Assembly: GCA_046153945.1 (NCBI GenBank)
Contig: JBJXFF010000093.1
Coordinates: forward strand, 1-64,000
Origin: SXOA01 sp046153945
GTDB taxonomy: Bacteria; Planctomycetota; Planctomycetia; Pirellulales; Pirellulaceae
Reading direction: 5' to 3'
Length of the DNA stretch: 64,000 nt
The notes beneath the pieces were generated by a model, which was not told where the DNA came from, did no database searches, and saw only the letters and a list, made by a program, of their open reading frames with translations. The first letter of the stretch is position 1. Every line of letters starts with the position of its first letter. The translations under genes were made by a program, and so were the position numbers. Shown here one piece after another: positions 33,295-41,603 of this stretch.

Positions 33295-33390
33295 CCCCCG
33301 CGCCCACGCGGGGAATGCGGGTGATAATGCCAAATGACACCGGTTCTCCCGTTGCCGCGTTTCTCCGCCTCGTGGGCGAGGCGGCTAAGC
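33289..33390 (+). repeat. REP-like two-hairpin element, copy downstream of transposase
   Basis: 102 bp, arms nearly identical to 32567-32668 but with a diverged centre. Its first bases, GCTTAG, provide the transposase stop codon. A degenerate extra hairpin A (CCCCCGCG..CCCCGCGCGGG) follows at about 33394-33416. Confidence 0.92.
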
Positions 33391-33449
33391 TTGGCCCCCG
33401 CGCCCCCGCGCGGGTTGAACGCGAGGTTGCCACCGAGAGACCTCCGCCA

Positions 33450-33722
33450 TCACCGCGACTTTGGCTTCTTGAGCTCCCGTGGATCGACGAACCGCGCGGG
33501 AGAGATGTCATTATCGGGCTGGGCCGCATCCGGGGAAGACGCTGATGCGGGCGGATCACTGGCGGGAAAGGATTCCTTAGAGGCTTCATCCACCTTGTCG
33601 CTGCTGCCGGCAAGCGGCGTCGGCTTTCCGGACACAGTTTTGCCGATCGGCCGAGCCTTTGGCTCTTCCTTGACGTCTCTAAGGGCTGGGGGCTGAGACT
33701 TCGATGATGATGTGCGGGCCAT
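33450..33722 (-). CDS. Small disordered protein with DEASKESFPASDPPA motif
   Basis: 90 aa, polar, Pro/Ser/Lys-rich, no TM. The central segment 'SDKVDEASKESFPASDPPA' is a short conserved block that I recognise from many small bacterial proteins of unknown function, which supports this as a real gene. The rest is low-complexity. Possibly stress-related; no structural fold expected. Confidence 0.65.
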   Translation of the reverse strand: MARTSSSKSQPPALRDVKEEPKARPIGKTVSGKPTPLAGSSDKVDEASKESFPASDPPASASSPDAAQPDNDISPARFVDPRELKKPKSR

Positions 33723-34003
33723 AGCGGCTTCTCCTGAGTAAGAACTTCGTTATCCGAAGTCATCGAGAGAGCAAACGATGAGCCAGTGACCTCTTGGAAT
33801 CGAAAGGATGGCGCATGTAATCAAATTGACGGCATAAGCGCGCGACTACTTAAGCCGAAAGGAGGGTGGCGGTGGCCATCCGATGTTCCTAAACGATTTT
33901 CTGTATTGGACTTAGGTCAAAGTAGATCGAGTTACAAATTCTTGGGCACCGTCGTTGCAACAACTATCAATCGGAACTCGACGCTTTGTAAAGGATCGCC
34001 ACA
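33723..34003. other. Intergenic stretch
   Basis: 281 bases, noticeably more AT-rich than the surroundings. No repeat of note. It contains a weak sigma-70-like TTGACG near 33823 but no convincing -10. Confidence 0.35.
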
Positions 34004-34102
34004 ATGGAACTGAACCACGTCATGCTCGCCGCCGGTTACGCGATGCTCATGCTCTCGTATGCCTTGATCGCCAGTCCCTACAAGGCGATCCACCCGTTCT
34101 AA
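34004..34102 (+). CDS. 32-aa hydrophobic ORF (possible small membrane protein)
   Basis: ATG at 34004 preceded by AAGGATC. It encodes 32 residues with a run of hydrophobic and Met/Ala residues ('VMLAAGYAMLMLSYALIA') long enough for one TM helix, ending 'SPYKAIHPF'. The composition is unlike random sequence. It ends 4 bp before the stop of the convergent glycosyltransferase gene. No family known. Confidence 0.4.
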   Translation: MELNHVMLAAGYAMLMLSYALIASPYKAIHPF

Positions 34103-34105
34103 TTG

Positions 34106-35722
34106 CTAAGCTCTCTCAGGGGCGTTCAATCCGCTGCGGCGCTTCACCTGGCCGGCCGCGGGAGACGTCACTTGCGGCGGATCGACTCGAATCGCTCCGC
34201 CGTTACCAGTACCACCGGTGTTTCCTGCCGCAGCCGTTGCGGTCCTTTCTCGGGCGAATTGTTCGTCAATGGCAGCCCGGAAGTGAACGAGCTCTAGATT
34301 GGACTCATCATTGGTTTCCCAGACTTTCAGCACCACTTCCGCCGTCGCGGTGTTTCCAGTCGCCAGCAGCGTCACGCAAAGCCACCGTAGGCAAAACCTC
34401 TCGCGGCAGCCGCCGCGATAGGCGGTTTCCAAGAAGGTCTTGGCAGCACTCCAGTTGGCCTCGACCGCCGCACAAGCACCCTGAACGGCCGTCCGCCAGG
34501 TTTCTTTCCCAGGTAGGTCGGACGAGAGCTTGCTGACCGCCAGTAATGCCTCATCCCGCCGGCCATGTTTCACATGCAGTTCCACCATCTGACGGCCAAT
34601 GCGGAGCGACTCGGGATAGGCCATCCAGGCTTCGCTCAAAAGGGCGAGCGCTGCGTCATCTTTGCCTTCGAGTTGCAGCAGCACGCTGTTGCAAACGGCA
34701 GCCACTTCGCGAATGTCTCGCAGGTGCCAGATTTCCGGCTCCACCTGGCCGTGGCGATAGGCGACTTCATACGAGCGGGCCGCCAACTCCGGCTGGCCGA
34801 GCGATTGCAAATAGCCGCCAAGGGCACAGAGCAATTGTGCGTCGAGTGAAAAAGACTCCAAGGCTTCCATGCAAAGGGACGTCTGTGCCGCGCGATTCTG
34901 CGACGGGGGATCGACCTCGCTCCGACTCTCTGAGCCTCGGACCGGAACCTTTTCCAGGCAGGTCAACAAGCCGTAATACGCCTCCAGCATTTCCGCCGAA
35001 GCTGGCTCGGCGGATTCCTTGGCCCTTTGATAGTGCCCCAGAGCAGCTTCGTGCTGGCCCAGGGTCTGGCACGCTTCGCCCAGGCAATTGTGCAAATCGG
35101 CCGTCGGCCCGCGCTCGGCAATCTGCAAATCGGCGAGTCGAATGTTTCGCTCGGCTTTGGCGGCCTTAATTACTTGATCGTGATCCCGGGCACTGCGATT
35201 GAGGGTGAGCGGCAAGTGCTCGAGTTTCATTCCGAAAGAAAACGCCGAACGGGTGAGCGATTCGCGCACGCGTCCGTGGAAAATGAGCCCGGGCCGATTC
35301 GGATGGAGCCGCACGCAGGCAATCTGCTCGCCAGAAATGCAGGCTTCCTGCCCAGGAAGCGCGACTCGCAGCAGATAGGCCGTCGCCAGGTCCGCATGCT
35401 CATTTACAAACTCCCGCACCAACCGCGCTTCTTCTTTTTCCAGTCGTTCGCCGGCGTCCATCCAGAGAACCCAGTCCCCCGAAACATGCGTTAGACAAGC
35501 GTTCCGCGCGGCGGCAAAACTGTCGTCCCAAGCTCGACGATGCAACTTCGCCCCCAGCCGTTCGGCGATCATGGGCGTTTCATCGGTCGAGCCGGTGTCC
35601 AGCACAACAATTTCGTCCGCCAGGTTGCGAATGCTGACGAGCGTTTCCGCCAGGGCCTCGGCGGCATTGCGGGCGATGATGGCGATGGATAAACGGCGTC
35701 GTTGGCCGGACTGGTCGGACAT
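34106..35722 (-). CDS. GT2 glycosyltransferase with C-terminal TPR region
   Basis: 538 aa. The GT-A domain occupies about 10-130: 'LSIAIIARNAAEALAETLVSI', 'DEIVVLDTGSTDETPMIAERLGAKL', 'FAAARNACLTHVSGDWVLWMDAGERL', where DTGSTD binds the nucleotide sugar and 'MDAGE' replaces the usual DADE metal motif. Helical repeats of TPR type fill about 200-480 ('LGEACQTLGQHEAALGHYQRAKES', 'GGYLQSLGQPELAARSYEVAYRHG', 'VELHVKHGRRDEALLAV'). The plan matches the SunS/tetratricopeptide glycosyltransferase group that modifies proteins or peptides. Cytosolic; acceptor unknown. Confidence 0.85.
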   Translation of the reverse strand: MSDQSGQRRRLSIAIIARNAAEALAETLVSIRNLADEIVVLDTGSTDETPMIAERLGAKLHRRAWDDSFAAARNACLTHVSGDWVLWMDAGERLEKEEARLVREFVNEHADLATAYLLRVALPGQEACISGEQIACVRLHPNRPGLIFHGRVRESLTRSAFSFGMKLEHLPLTLNRSARDHDQVIKAAKAERNIRLADLQIAERGPTADLHNCLGEACQTLGQHEAALGHYQRAKESAEPASAEMLEAYYGLLTCLEKVPVRGSESRSEVDPPSQNRAAQTSLCMEALESFSLDAQLLCALGGYLQSLGQPELAARSYEVAYRHGQVEPEIWHLRDIREVAAVCNSVLLQLEGKDDAALALLSEAWMAYPESLRIGRQMVELHVKHGRRDEALLAVSKLSSDLPGKETWRTAVQGACAAVEANWSAAKTFLETAYRGGCRERFCLRWLCVTLLATGNTATAEVVLKVWETNDESNLELVHFRAAIDEQFARERTATAAAGNTGGTGNGGAIRVDPPQVTSPAAGQVKRRSGLNAPERA

Positions 35723-35997
35723 AATTCGCCCTCCTGGCGAAACCTGTGAATCTGCGCGCGAAGGATCGGTGGCGCGGAAGTTTAGCCAGAGTGGGAACTT
35801 GCGGAAAGACGAACTTCTTCCTCCGATGAGCCGCTCTCCAGCGGAATTTCGTTCACTTTCGCGGTGGTGGGTCCGTGGTGTAGACTGAATTGCGAGGGGA
35901 CCGCGTGTCGCTAGCTCCTTATGGGCTAACGGTTTGCGCCCGGTGAGTACAATTCACCCCCCCATTCGTTCTAGGTCTGGAGCATGAAAGCGGCAGT

Positions 35998-36504
35998 ATG
36001 GCCGAAACGACTGGAATAGACCCTGTCGTCCTGATCCAGACTTACCAGGCTGGAATTTGGCGGTATTTGCGCGCCTTGGGTTGCGACAGTGCCCAGGCGG
36101 AGGACATTACTCAGGAAACCTTCCTGAGCGTCCTACAAAAGCCGTTTCAGGATCTGGGACCGTCGGCGACCTTGGGTTATTTGCGAAAGGTGGCCTTCAA
36201 CCTGTTCATCTCGGCCAAACGCCGGGCGGGAAAGGTGACGGCCGTGGAGAATGTGGAGCAACTGGACCGGACCTGGACGAATTGGGCAGGCAGCGATAAC
36301 GGCGAGGCTTTGATTGACGCCCTGAAGGACTGTTTGCAAGGGATCAGCAAGCGGGCGAGAATGGCGTTGGAATTGCGGTTTCGCGAGGACTGCTCGCGGG
36401 AAGCGATTGCGGCAGCCCTGGAAATTACCGAACATGGAGCCAAGAACTTGATGCAGCGGGCCAAACAACAGCTCCGCGAGTGCATTGAAAGTAAGTTGAA
36501 ATGA
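35998..36504 (+). CDS. ECF-type RNA polymerase sigma factor
   Basis: 168 aa. Region 2 is at about 10-80 ('LIQTYQAGIWRYLRALGCDSAQAEDITQETFLSVL', then 'GYLRKVAFNLFISAKRR'), and region 4 at about 110-165 ('LQGISKRARMALELRFREDCSREAIAAALEITEHGAKNLMQRAKQQLREC' region, a helix-turn-helix). It directs RNA polymerase to extracytoplasmic-stress promoters. It overlaps the next gene by 4 bp (ATGA); that product has a short anti-sigma-like N-terminus and a TM, so it is the likely membrane regulator. Confidence 0.9.
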   Translation: MAETTGIDPVVLIQTYQAGIWRYLRALGCDSAQAEDITQETFLSVLQKPFQDLGPSATLGYLRKVAFNLFISAKRRAGKVTAVENVEQLDRTWTNWAGSDNGEALIDALKDCLQGISKRARMALELRFREDCSREAIAAALEITEHGAKNLMQRAKQQLRECIESKLK

Positions 36505-38693
36505 CACCTGACCGCGACGATCCGATTCTCGACGCAATGCTGGAGGAAGTCCTCGGCGGCCGCACGCCGCCCGACCTTTCCGCCCGCATTATGCAGTCGC
36601 TCGCGATCCGCGGCGGTGCTTCCCCCATCCAGCGGCCGGAAGTGAATGGCTATGTGGAACCTGCTGCTCCCCCGCTGCCGCTCCGCGCAGTGGTGCCTCC
36701 GGCGATTTCTGCTGCGTCTGCCCATAGCTCTAATGGGTCGTCGAATGGCCATGTGCAACTGGCGGTGAATTCGATTTCCGCGTCGCGCGCCGGCAAGCAT
36801 TCCCGCTCTGCCTGGCCGACGGTTGCCGCCGTTTCGCTGGTGGTTGTGCTCGGCGTGGGTCTGGGTGTGATTGGAGTTATTGCCGGTCGCAATCCGAACG
36901 TCGCCAAGAATGGGCCGAAGGAAAAGGAAAATGACAAGTCGATTGTTAAGAAGACCCCCACGGTTCCCGGCAAGGTGCAGGGGACAAAGCCGAAGGTGGA
37001 TGCGCCGCTGATCGCCAAAACTCCGGACAAGGAGTTTACTCCTGCTCCGCACATCACGGTTCCCGCGCCGGAAGATACGAACGTCAAGCCTGTTCCTTCA
37101 TCCGGCTTCCCCGAGCGAAATTATGCGGTGAAGGCCTCTCCCGATTCGGAAGTTGCCTCTTTTGTCAGCGCCGAATTGCATCGCTCCTGGACCGAGAACA
37201 GCGTCAACCCCGCTCCCCAAGCCGCGGATGGAGAGTGGTGCCGCCGCGTTTTTGTTCGCATGTTGGGGCGCATTCCCTCGGGGGCTGAGACGCTGGCGTT
37301 CCTCAACGACAATTCCAAGGACAAACGGCAGAAGCTGGTTGATAAATTGCTGACGGACGACAATTATGTCGAACAGTACGCTCAGTACTGGGCCGGTGTA
37401 TGGGCCAATGTCCTCATCGGTCGGACCGCGGGATCGCAGGAAGGTGTGGACCGGGAAGCCTTTGAGCAGTATCTCCGCCATTCGCTGGCCGAGAATAAGC
37501 CGTATGACAAGCTGGTCTATGAACTCCTTACCGCGACCGGCACCGCCAAGCTTGGAGCAGAGGATTCCAACGGGGCGGTCAACTTTGTGTTGGCCGGGCT
37601 CAACGAAAATGCCACGCTCGTTACGGCTCGGACTTGCCGAGTCTTCCTCGGACAGTCACTCCAGTGTGCCCAGTGTCATCAGCATCCGTCACAAGACTGG
37701 TCGCAGCAACAGTACTGGTCACTGAATGCGTTCTTCCGTCAGGCTCAAATTGAGCAAACACCGACAGGGCCTCGCGTCGTTAATACCGACTTCTTTGACC
37801 GCAAGGGTGTGACGCAAGAAGGCGAAGTCTATTACCAACAGCCGAGCGGCCAGTTGAAAGCCGCCCTGCCGCAATTCATTGATGGCAAGCCGATTGAATC
37901 GAGCGGTCTGCTTGCGGAAGTGAATCGCCGCGAAGAACTGGCGAAGCTCATCGTCCGCTCCGACGATCTGCCGCGGGCTCTGGTGAATCGCCTCTGGTCC
38001 CATTTCTTCGGCTACGGCTTCACGAAGCCGATCGATGACATGGGGAAGACGAATGCCGCCACGCATCCGGAATTGCTCGATCGGCTCTCGAAAGAGTTCG
38101 TCGCCCGCAATTACGACCTGAAAGCCGCTATCCGCTGGATTGTGCTGAGCGATCCCTTCGGACGCTCCAGCGTGGTCCCCGTCGGCAGCATGGCGGATAG
38201 CCCGCAAGCTGGCACGTCGCCGCTCTTCAGCCACTACTACACCCGGCAGATGCAGGCGGAAGAAGTTTACAACTCGCTGCTCGCTGCCGCCAGCTTGCGA
38301 AGCAAAGCGGGGGAGAACGCCGATGTGCTTGCCCAGGCTCGCGTGGATTGGCTCGCCCAGTTCAACCGCAACATGGGAACCGATGATGCGATGGAAGAGA
38401 GCCACTTCAACGGCTCCGTGCGGCAGTCGCTGGAGATGATGAACGGCGAGCTGATACGCCAAACCGCCGGCAGCGGCAAAACGGGATTCCTTCCCGGCGT
38501 CATCAACAGCACCATGCCGATCAACGAAAAGATTGAGCACCTCTTCCTCGCTTCCCTCTCCCGCAAACCGACCGGCCGCGAACTCACCGCGATTCAGAAG
38601 ATCCTGAGTAGCACCAAGGACAAGCCGGCAGCCGCATTGGAGGACATCTGGTGGGCGCTGCTGAACAGCAACGAGTTCATTCTGGACCACTAG
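36501..38693 (+). CDS. Membrane DUF1549/DUF1553 (PSD1) protein with anti-sigma-like cytosolic N-terminus
   Basis: 730 aa. Residues 1-104 are cytosolic; 'DDPILDAMLEEVLGGRTPPDLSARIMQSL' resembles the short N-terminus of planctomycete anti-sigma-like proteins, but no zinc-binding HxxxCxxC is present. TM at about 105-128 ('WPTVAAVSLVVVLGVGLGVIGVIAG'), Lys/Pro linker, then DUF1549 (about 220-400, with 'CAQCHQHPSQDW' CxxCH) and DUF1553 (about 470-725, 'ALVNRLWSHFFGYGFTKPIDDMG'), ending 'LNSNEFILDH'. Translationally coupled to the ECF sigma gene. I infer a one-protein link between an envelope domain and sigma activity; this is untested. Confidence 0.88.
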   Translation: MTPDRDDPILDAMLEEVLGGRTPPDLSARIMQSLAIRGGASPIQRPEVNGYVEPAAPPLPLRAVVPPAISAASAHSSNGSSNGHVQLAVNSISASRAGKHSRSAWPTVAAVSLVVVLGVGLGVIGVIAGRNPNVAKNGPKEKENDKSIVKKTPTVPGKVQGTKPKVDAPLIAKTPDKEFTPAPHITVPAPEDTNVKPVPSSGFPERNYAVKASPDSEVASFVSAELHRSWTENSVNPAPQAADGEWCRRVFVRMLGRIPSGAETLAFLNDNSKDKRQKLVDKLLTDDNYVEQYAQYWAGVWANVLIGRTAGSQEGVDREAFEQYLRHSLAENKPYDKLVYELLTATGTAKLGAEDSNGAVNFVLAGLNENATLVTARTCRVFLGQSLQCAQCHQHPSQDWSQQQYWSLNAFFRQAQIEQTPTGPRVVNTDFFDRKGVTQEGEVYYQQPSGQLKAALPQFIDGKPIESSGLLAEVNRREELAKLIVRSDDLPRALVNRLWSHFFGYGFTKPIDDMGKTNAATHPELLDRLSKEFVARNYDLKAAIRWIVLSDPFGRSSVVPVGSMADSPQAGTSPLFSHYYTRQMQAEEVYNSLLAAASLRSKAGENADVLAQARVDWLAQFNRNMGTDDAMEESHFNGSVRQSLEMMNGELIRQTAGSGKTGFLPGVINSTMPINEKIEHLFLASLSRKPTGRELTAIQKILSSTKDKPAAALEDIWWALLNSNEFILDH

Positions 38694-38696
38694 TGG

Positions 38697-38780
38697 GGAA
38701 AATCCGAAATTCAAAGCTCGAAATTCGAAAGCAGATGGTGTTAGAATTCTGCTTTCGGATTAAATGCTTCGGATTCAGGA
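38697..38780. repeat. Imperfect palindrome, AAATCCGAAATTCGAA family
   Basis: AATCCGAAATTC...CTCGAAATTCGAAAGCAGA is answered by TCTGCTTTCGGATT...GCTTCGGATT across a short centre. It fills the gap between the PSD1 and sulfatase genes. Related sequences lie at 40145-40195 and 54397-54507. Confidence 0.65.
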
Positions 38781-38787
38781 ATTCCGC

Positions 38788-40134
38788 ATGTTTTCCTTCT
38801 TGCTCGCCACAGCCCTTTGGTCCGGGGAGCCCCGACCCAACATCGTCGTACTGTTTGCCGACGACCTTCGGTACAACGCCATCGGTGCACTGGGCAACGA
38901 CGAGGTCAAAACGCCTCATCTGGATGAATTGGCGCGCCGCGGGACAACATTTACGCACTGCTTCCAGATGGGATCGCTGAACCCGGCGGTTTGCATGCCA
39001 AGCCGGGCGATGCTGATGAGCGGCAGGACTCTGTTTCATGTTCCCGTGCAACTCACGGGGGTAAAGGCCTGGCCGCAATATTTGCGGGAGCAGGGCTACG
39101 CAACCTATGGCATTGGAAAGTGGCACAACGGCCCCGCCTCTTATGCCGCTGCGTTCGACGAAGGAGCCGCGGTCTTTTTCGGCGGCATGAGCGACCATTT
39201 CAAGCTGCCGATCTTTAATCACTCACCGGACGGAAAGTATCCCAAAACTCGCGAGAAAGCCGGCGACAGACACTCCAGCGAACTGTTCGCTGATGAAGCC
39301 ATCCGCTTCCTAAAAACCTATAAGCGCGACCAGCCGTTCTTTCTCTACTGTGCATTTTGGGCTCCACACGACCCGCGGTCCGCTCCGCCGGAGTACGCCA
39401 AACTTTATGATCCGGCCAGGCTCGAGCTTCCCGCAAGTTTTCTGGCCGAGCATCCCTTCGACAATGGCGAACTCAAAGTGCGAGATGAGTTGCTGGCCGG
39501 ATTCCCGCGGACGAAGGAGGAAATTCGACGGCACACTGCGGACTATTACGCAATGATCACCCATTTGGATGCCCAAATAGGGCGAATCTTGAAAACATTG
39601 GACGAAACCGGCCAGGCCAAGAATACCATCATCATCTTCACCGCCGACAACGGCCTGGCGCTCGGACGGCACGGCCTGATGGGAAAGCAAAACCTCTATG
39701 ACCACAGCGTTCGCGTTCCGCTGCTGATGGCGGGACCAAGCATGCCTGTTGCGAAGAAGAGTGACGCGCTGTGCTACCTGCTCGACTTGTTCCCCACCAC
39801 TTGCGACCTGGCCGCTTTGTCCATTCCGAAGGAAGTGGAAGGAAAGAGCCTGCGGCCCATCCTTGATGGGAAAGAGCCTGGCGTCCGAAGCGAAGTCTTT
39901 GGCGCTTACCGCGACTTCCAGCGAAGCATCCGCACCGACCACTGGAAGCTGATCCGATATCCGCAAGTCGACGTCACGCAACTCTTTGACTTGCAAAAAG
40001 ATCCGGACGAGATTACGAATCTCGCTTCCAAACCCGAGCATGCGGAACGAGTTGCTTCCATGACCAAACAACTTGCGAAACTTCAAAAATCCCTCGACGA
40101 CCCGCTGCCACTGACGGCAGGGCCAAAGAAGTAA
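38788..40134 (+). CDS. Secreted type I sulfatase
   Basis: 448 aa from ATG 38788 (AGGA upstream; the ATG at 38764 lies inside the repeat). Short N-terminal hydrophobic leader ('FSFLLATALWSGEP'). Metal-binding 'NIVVLFADDLRY' (Asp25, Asp26); formylglycine site Cys69-x-Pro-Ser-Arg73 in 'AVCMPSRAMLMSGR', so it needs the aerobic maturase; 'GIGKWHNG', 'TADNGLALGRHGLMGKQNLYDHSVRVPLLM' and 'LFDLQKDPDEITNLA' complete the family marks. Removes sulfate esters from polysaccharides or glycans. Separate unit from the upstream PSD1. Confidence 0.92.
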   Translation: MFSFLLATALWSGEPRPNIVVLFADDLRYNAIGALGNDEVKTPHLDELARRGTTFTHCFQMGSLNPAVCMPSRAMLMSGRTLFHVPVQLTGVKAWPQYLREQGYATYGIGKWHNGPASYAAAFDEGAAVFFGGMSDHFKLPIFNHSPDGKYPKTREKAGDRHSSELFADEAIRFLKTYKRDQPFFLYCAFWAPHDPRSAPPEYAKLYDPARLELPASFLAEHPFDNGELKVRDELLAGFPRTKEEIRRHTADYYAMITHLDAQIGRILKTLDETGQAKNTIIIFTADNGLALGRHGLMGKQNLYDHSVRVPLLMAGPSMPVAKKSDALCYLLDLFPTTCDLAALSIPKEVEGKSLRPILDGKEPGVRSEVFGAYRDFQRSIRTDHWKLIRYPQVDVTQLFDLQKDPDEITNLASKPEHAERVASMTKQLAKLQKSLDDPLPLTAGPKK

Positions 40135-40200
40135 CTCGCAATTGCCCTCTCTCTTCCATTTCGGATTTCGACCTTCGAATTTCGGTTTTGAAATCCCGCC

Positions 40201-41100
40201 ATGCCCGAGCTTCCCGATATCGTCACCTACCTGCACGCCCTCCGGGAACGGATTGCAGGAAAGACGCTACTGAAGATTCAGGTCCGAAGTCCCTTCCTGA
40301 TCCGAACCGTAGAGCCGGATTTGATGGCCCTGGAGGAAAGGCAGGTGCGGGATGTTTCGCGGATTGGCAAGCGGATTGTCTGGCATTTTGACGAGGAACT
40401 GTTCCTGGTCTTTCATCTGATGATTGCCGGGCGGTTTCATTTGAAGAAAGCCGGCACGCTTCCCAAAGGGAAGAATGACCTGGCGGCGTTCGGCTTTGAG
40501 GGCTTCACGCTGATGCTGACGGAGGCGAGCCAGAAGAAACGGGCGTCGCTGCATGTGCTTCGGGGTCAGGAATCGCTAGATCAGCAGGACCGCGGAGGGA
40601 TTGAACCACTGGAAACGTCGCTGCCAGAGTTCAAGAGCGCGCTCACGCGCGAGAATCACACGCTCAAGCGGGCGCTGACCGAACCGCGACTGTTCAGCGG
40701 GATTGGCAACGCCTATTCCGACGAGATCCTCCACGCGGCCCAACTCTCGCCGGTCACGCTCACTAGCCGGCTTGATGACGAGCAGATCGAGCGACTGTTT
40801 TCAGCGACGCAGAAGACGCTGCAAACCTGGACGGAGCGGCTGCTGGCGGAAGCCAAAGTGAAGTTCCCGGAGAGGGTGACCGCCTTTCGTCCCGAAATGG
40901 CCGTTCACGGCCGCTTCGGCCAGCCTTGTCCAACATGTGGCACGGCGGTGCAGCGGATTGTTCGAGCCGATAACGAAACCAACTACTGTCCTCGCTGCCA
41001 GACCGGGGGCAAACTCCTCGCCGATCGCTCGCTCTCGCGACTGCTCAAGGACGATTGGCCGAAGACTATTGAGGAGTGGGAAAGCGGGAAGGAAGGGTAG
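40201..41100 (+). CDS. Fpg/Nei-family DNA glycosylase-like protein
   Basis: 299 aa. N-terminus 'MPELPDI' keeps the catalytic Pro and first Glu, but the second conserved Glu (PELPEV) is Asp. 'VSRIGKRIVWHF' supplies the Lys near the lesion, 'GIGNAYSDEILHAAQLSP' is the helix-two-turn-helix, and a C-terminal zinc finger has 'CPTCG...NYCPRCQTGG'. It removes oxidised bases (FapyG, 8-oxoG) from DNA with AP-lyase activity in classical members; the PELPD variants are common in planctomycetes and Actinobacteria and may differ in substrate. Cytosolic, monocistronic. Confidence 0.88.
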   Translation: MPELPDIVTYLHALRERIAGKTLLKIQVRSPFLIRTVEPDLMALEERQVRDVSRIGKRIVWHFDEELFLVFHLMIAGRFHLKKAGTLPKGKNDLAAFGFEGFTLMLTEASQKKRASLHVLRGQESLDQQDRGGIEPLETSLPEFKSALTRENHTLKRALTEPRLFSGIGNAYSDEILHAAQLSPVTLTSRLDDEQIERLFSATQKTLQTWTERLLAEAKVKFPERVTAFRPEMAVHGRFGQPCPTCGTAVQRIVRADNETNYCPRCQTGGKLLADRSLSRLLKDDWPKTIEEWESGKEG

Positions 41101-41110
41101 CCCATGGCAA

Positions 41111-41497
41111 CTATGCGAGCAGGCGCTCCACGCTTTCCAGCAGCTTGTCCATGGCGAACGGCTTGCGGATATACTCATGGACCCCGAGCATTTCGGCATA
41201 CGCCTTATGCCGGCTCCCTTCGTTCGCCGTGATCATGATGACTTTGACGGCGGTCCCGAGCGTCTTCAGCTTCTCCAGGACCAAAAAGCCGCTCCGTTTG
41301 GGCATCATCATGTCGAGGATGACGAGATCAGGCTCGTCCTTCTCAGCCATGGCCAGCCCCTGGTTGCCGTCGCGAGCAATCAGGACTTCATACCCCTTCT
41401 GCTTAAGGGCGAACTGCACGGTATCGATGATTTCCGCATCGTCATCGACGACCAGCACGCGGTGGGGCTTGTCGGCTGCATCTTTTTCCTTGGCCAT
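41111..41497 (-). CDS. Stand-alone response regulator (CheY-like receiver)
   Basis: 128 aa, receiver domain only. Acidic pocket 'VLVVDDDAE' (18-20), phosphoacceptor Asp62 in 'PDLVILDMMMPKRSG', switch Thr in 'VIMITANEG', and Lys in 'EYIRKPF'. No output domain, so it acts by protein contact. No histidine kinase is adjacent. It converges with the Fpg gene. Confidence 0.92.
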   Translation of the reverse strand: MAKEKDAADKPHRVLVVDDDAEIIDTVQFALKQKGYEVLIARDGNQGLAMAEKDEPDLVILDMMMPKRSGFLVLEKLKTLGTAVKVIMITANEGSRHKAYAEMLGVHEYIRKPFAMDKLLESVERLLA

Positions 41498-41603
41498 GGT
41501 CGCTCCTATTGTGGTTGGCCGAGCTGCGTCAGGGCCATGCTCCTCCCGAGTTGTTTCTCCCCTCTAGCTTATAAGAGCCGCCCCGCCCAAGCAACGCGGG
41601 CGA

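Larger units (their letters stand above)
32567..33390 (+). mobile_element. REP-associated tyrosine transposase unit (RAYT plus flanking REP-like elements)
   Basis: A 202-aa Y1 transposase gene with a 102-bp two-hairpin element immediately on either side, in the same orientation. In enterobacteria and pseudomonads the corresponding TnpA-REP enzyme is domesticated and spreads the palindromes. The layout here is the same, with unrelated repeat sequence. A third copy lies at 29718-29825. Confidence 0.8.
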
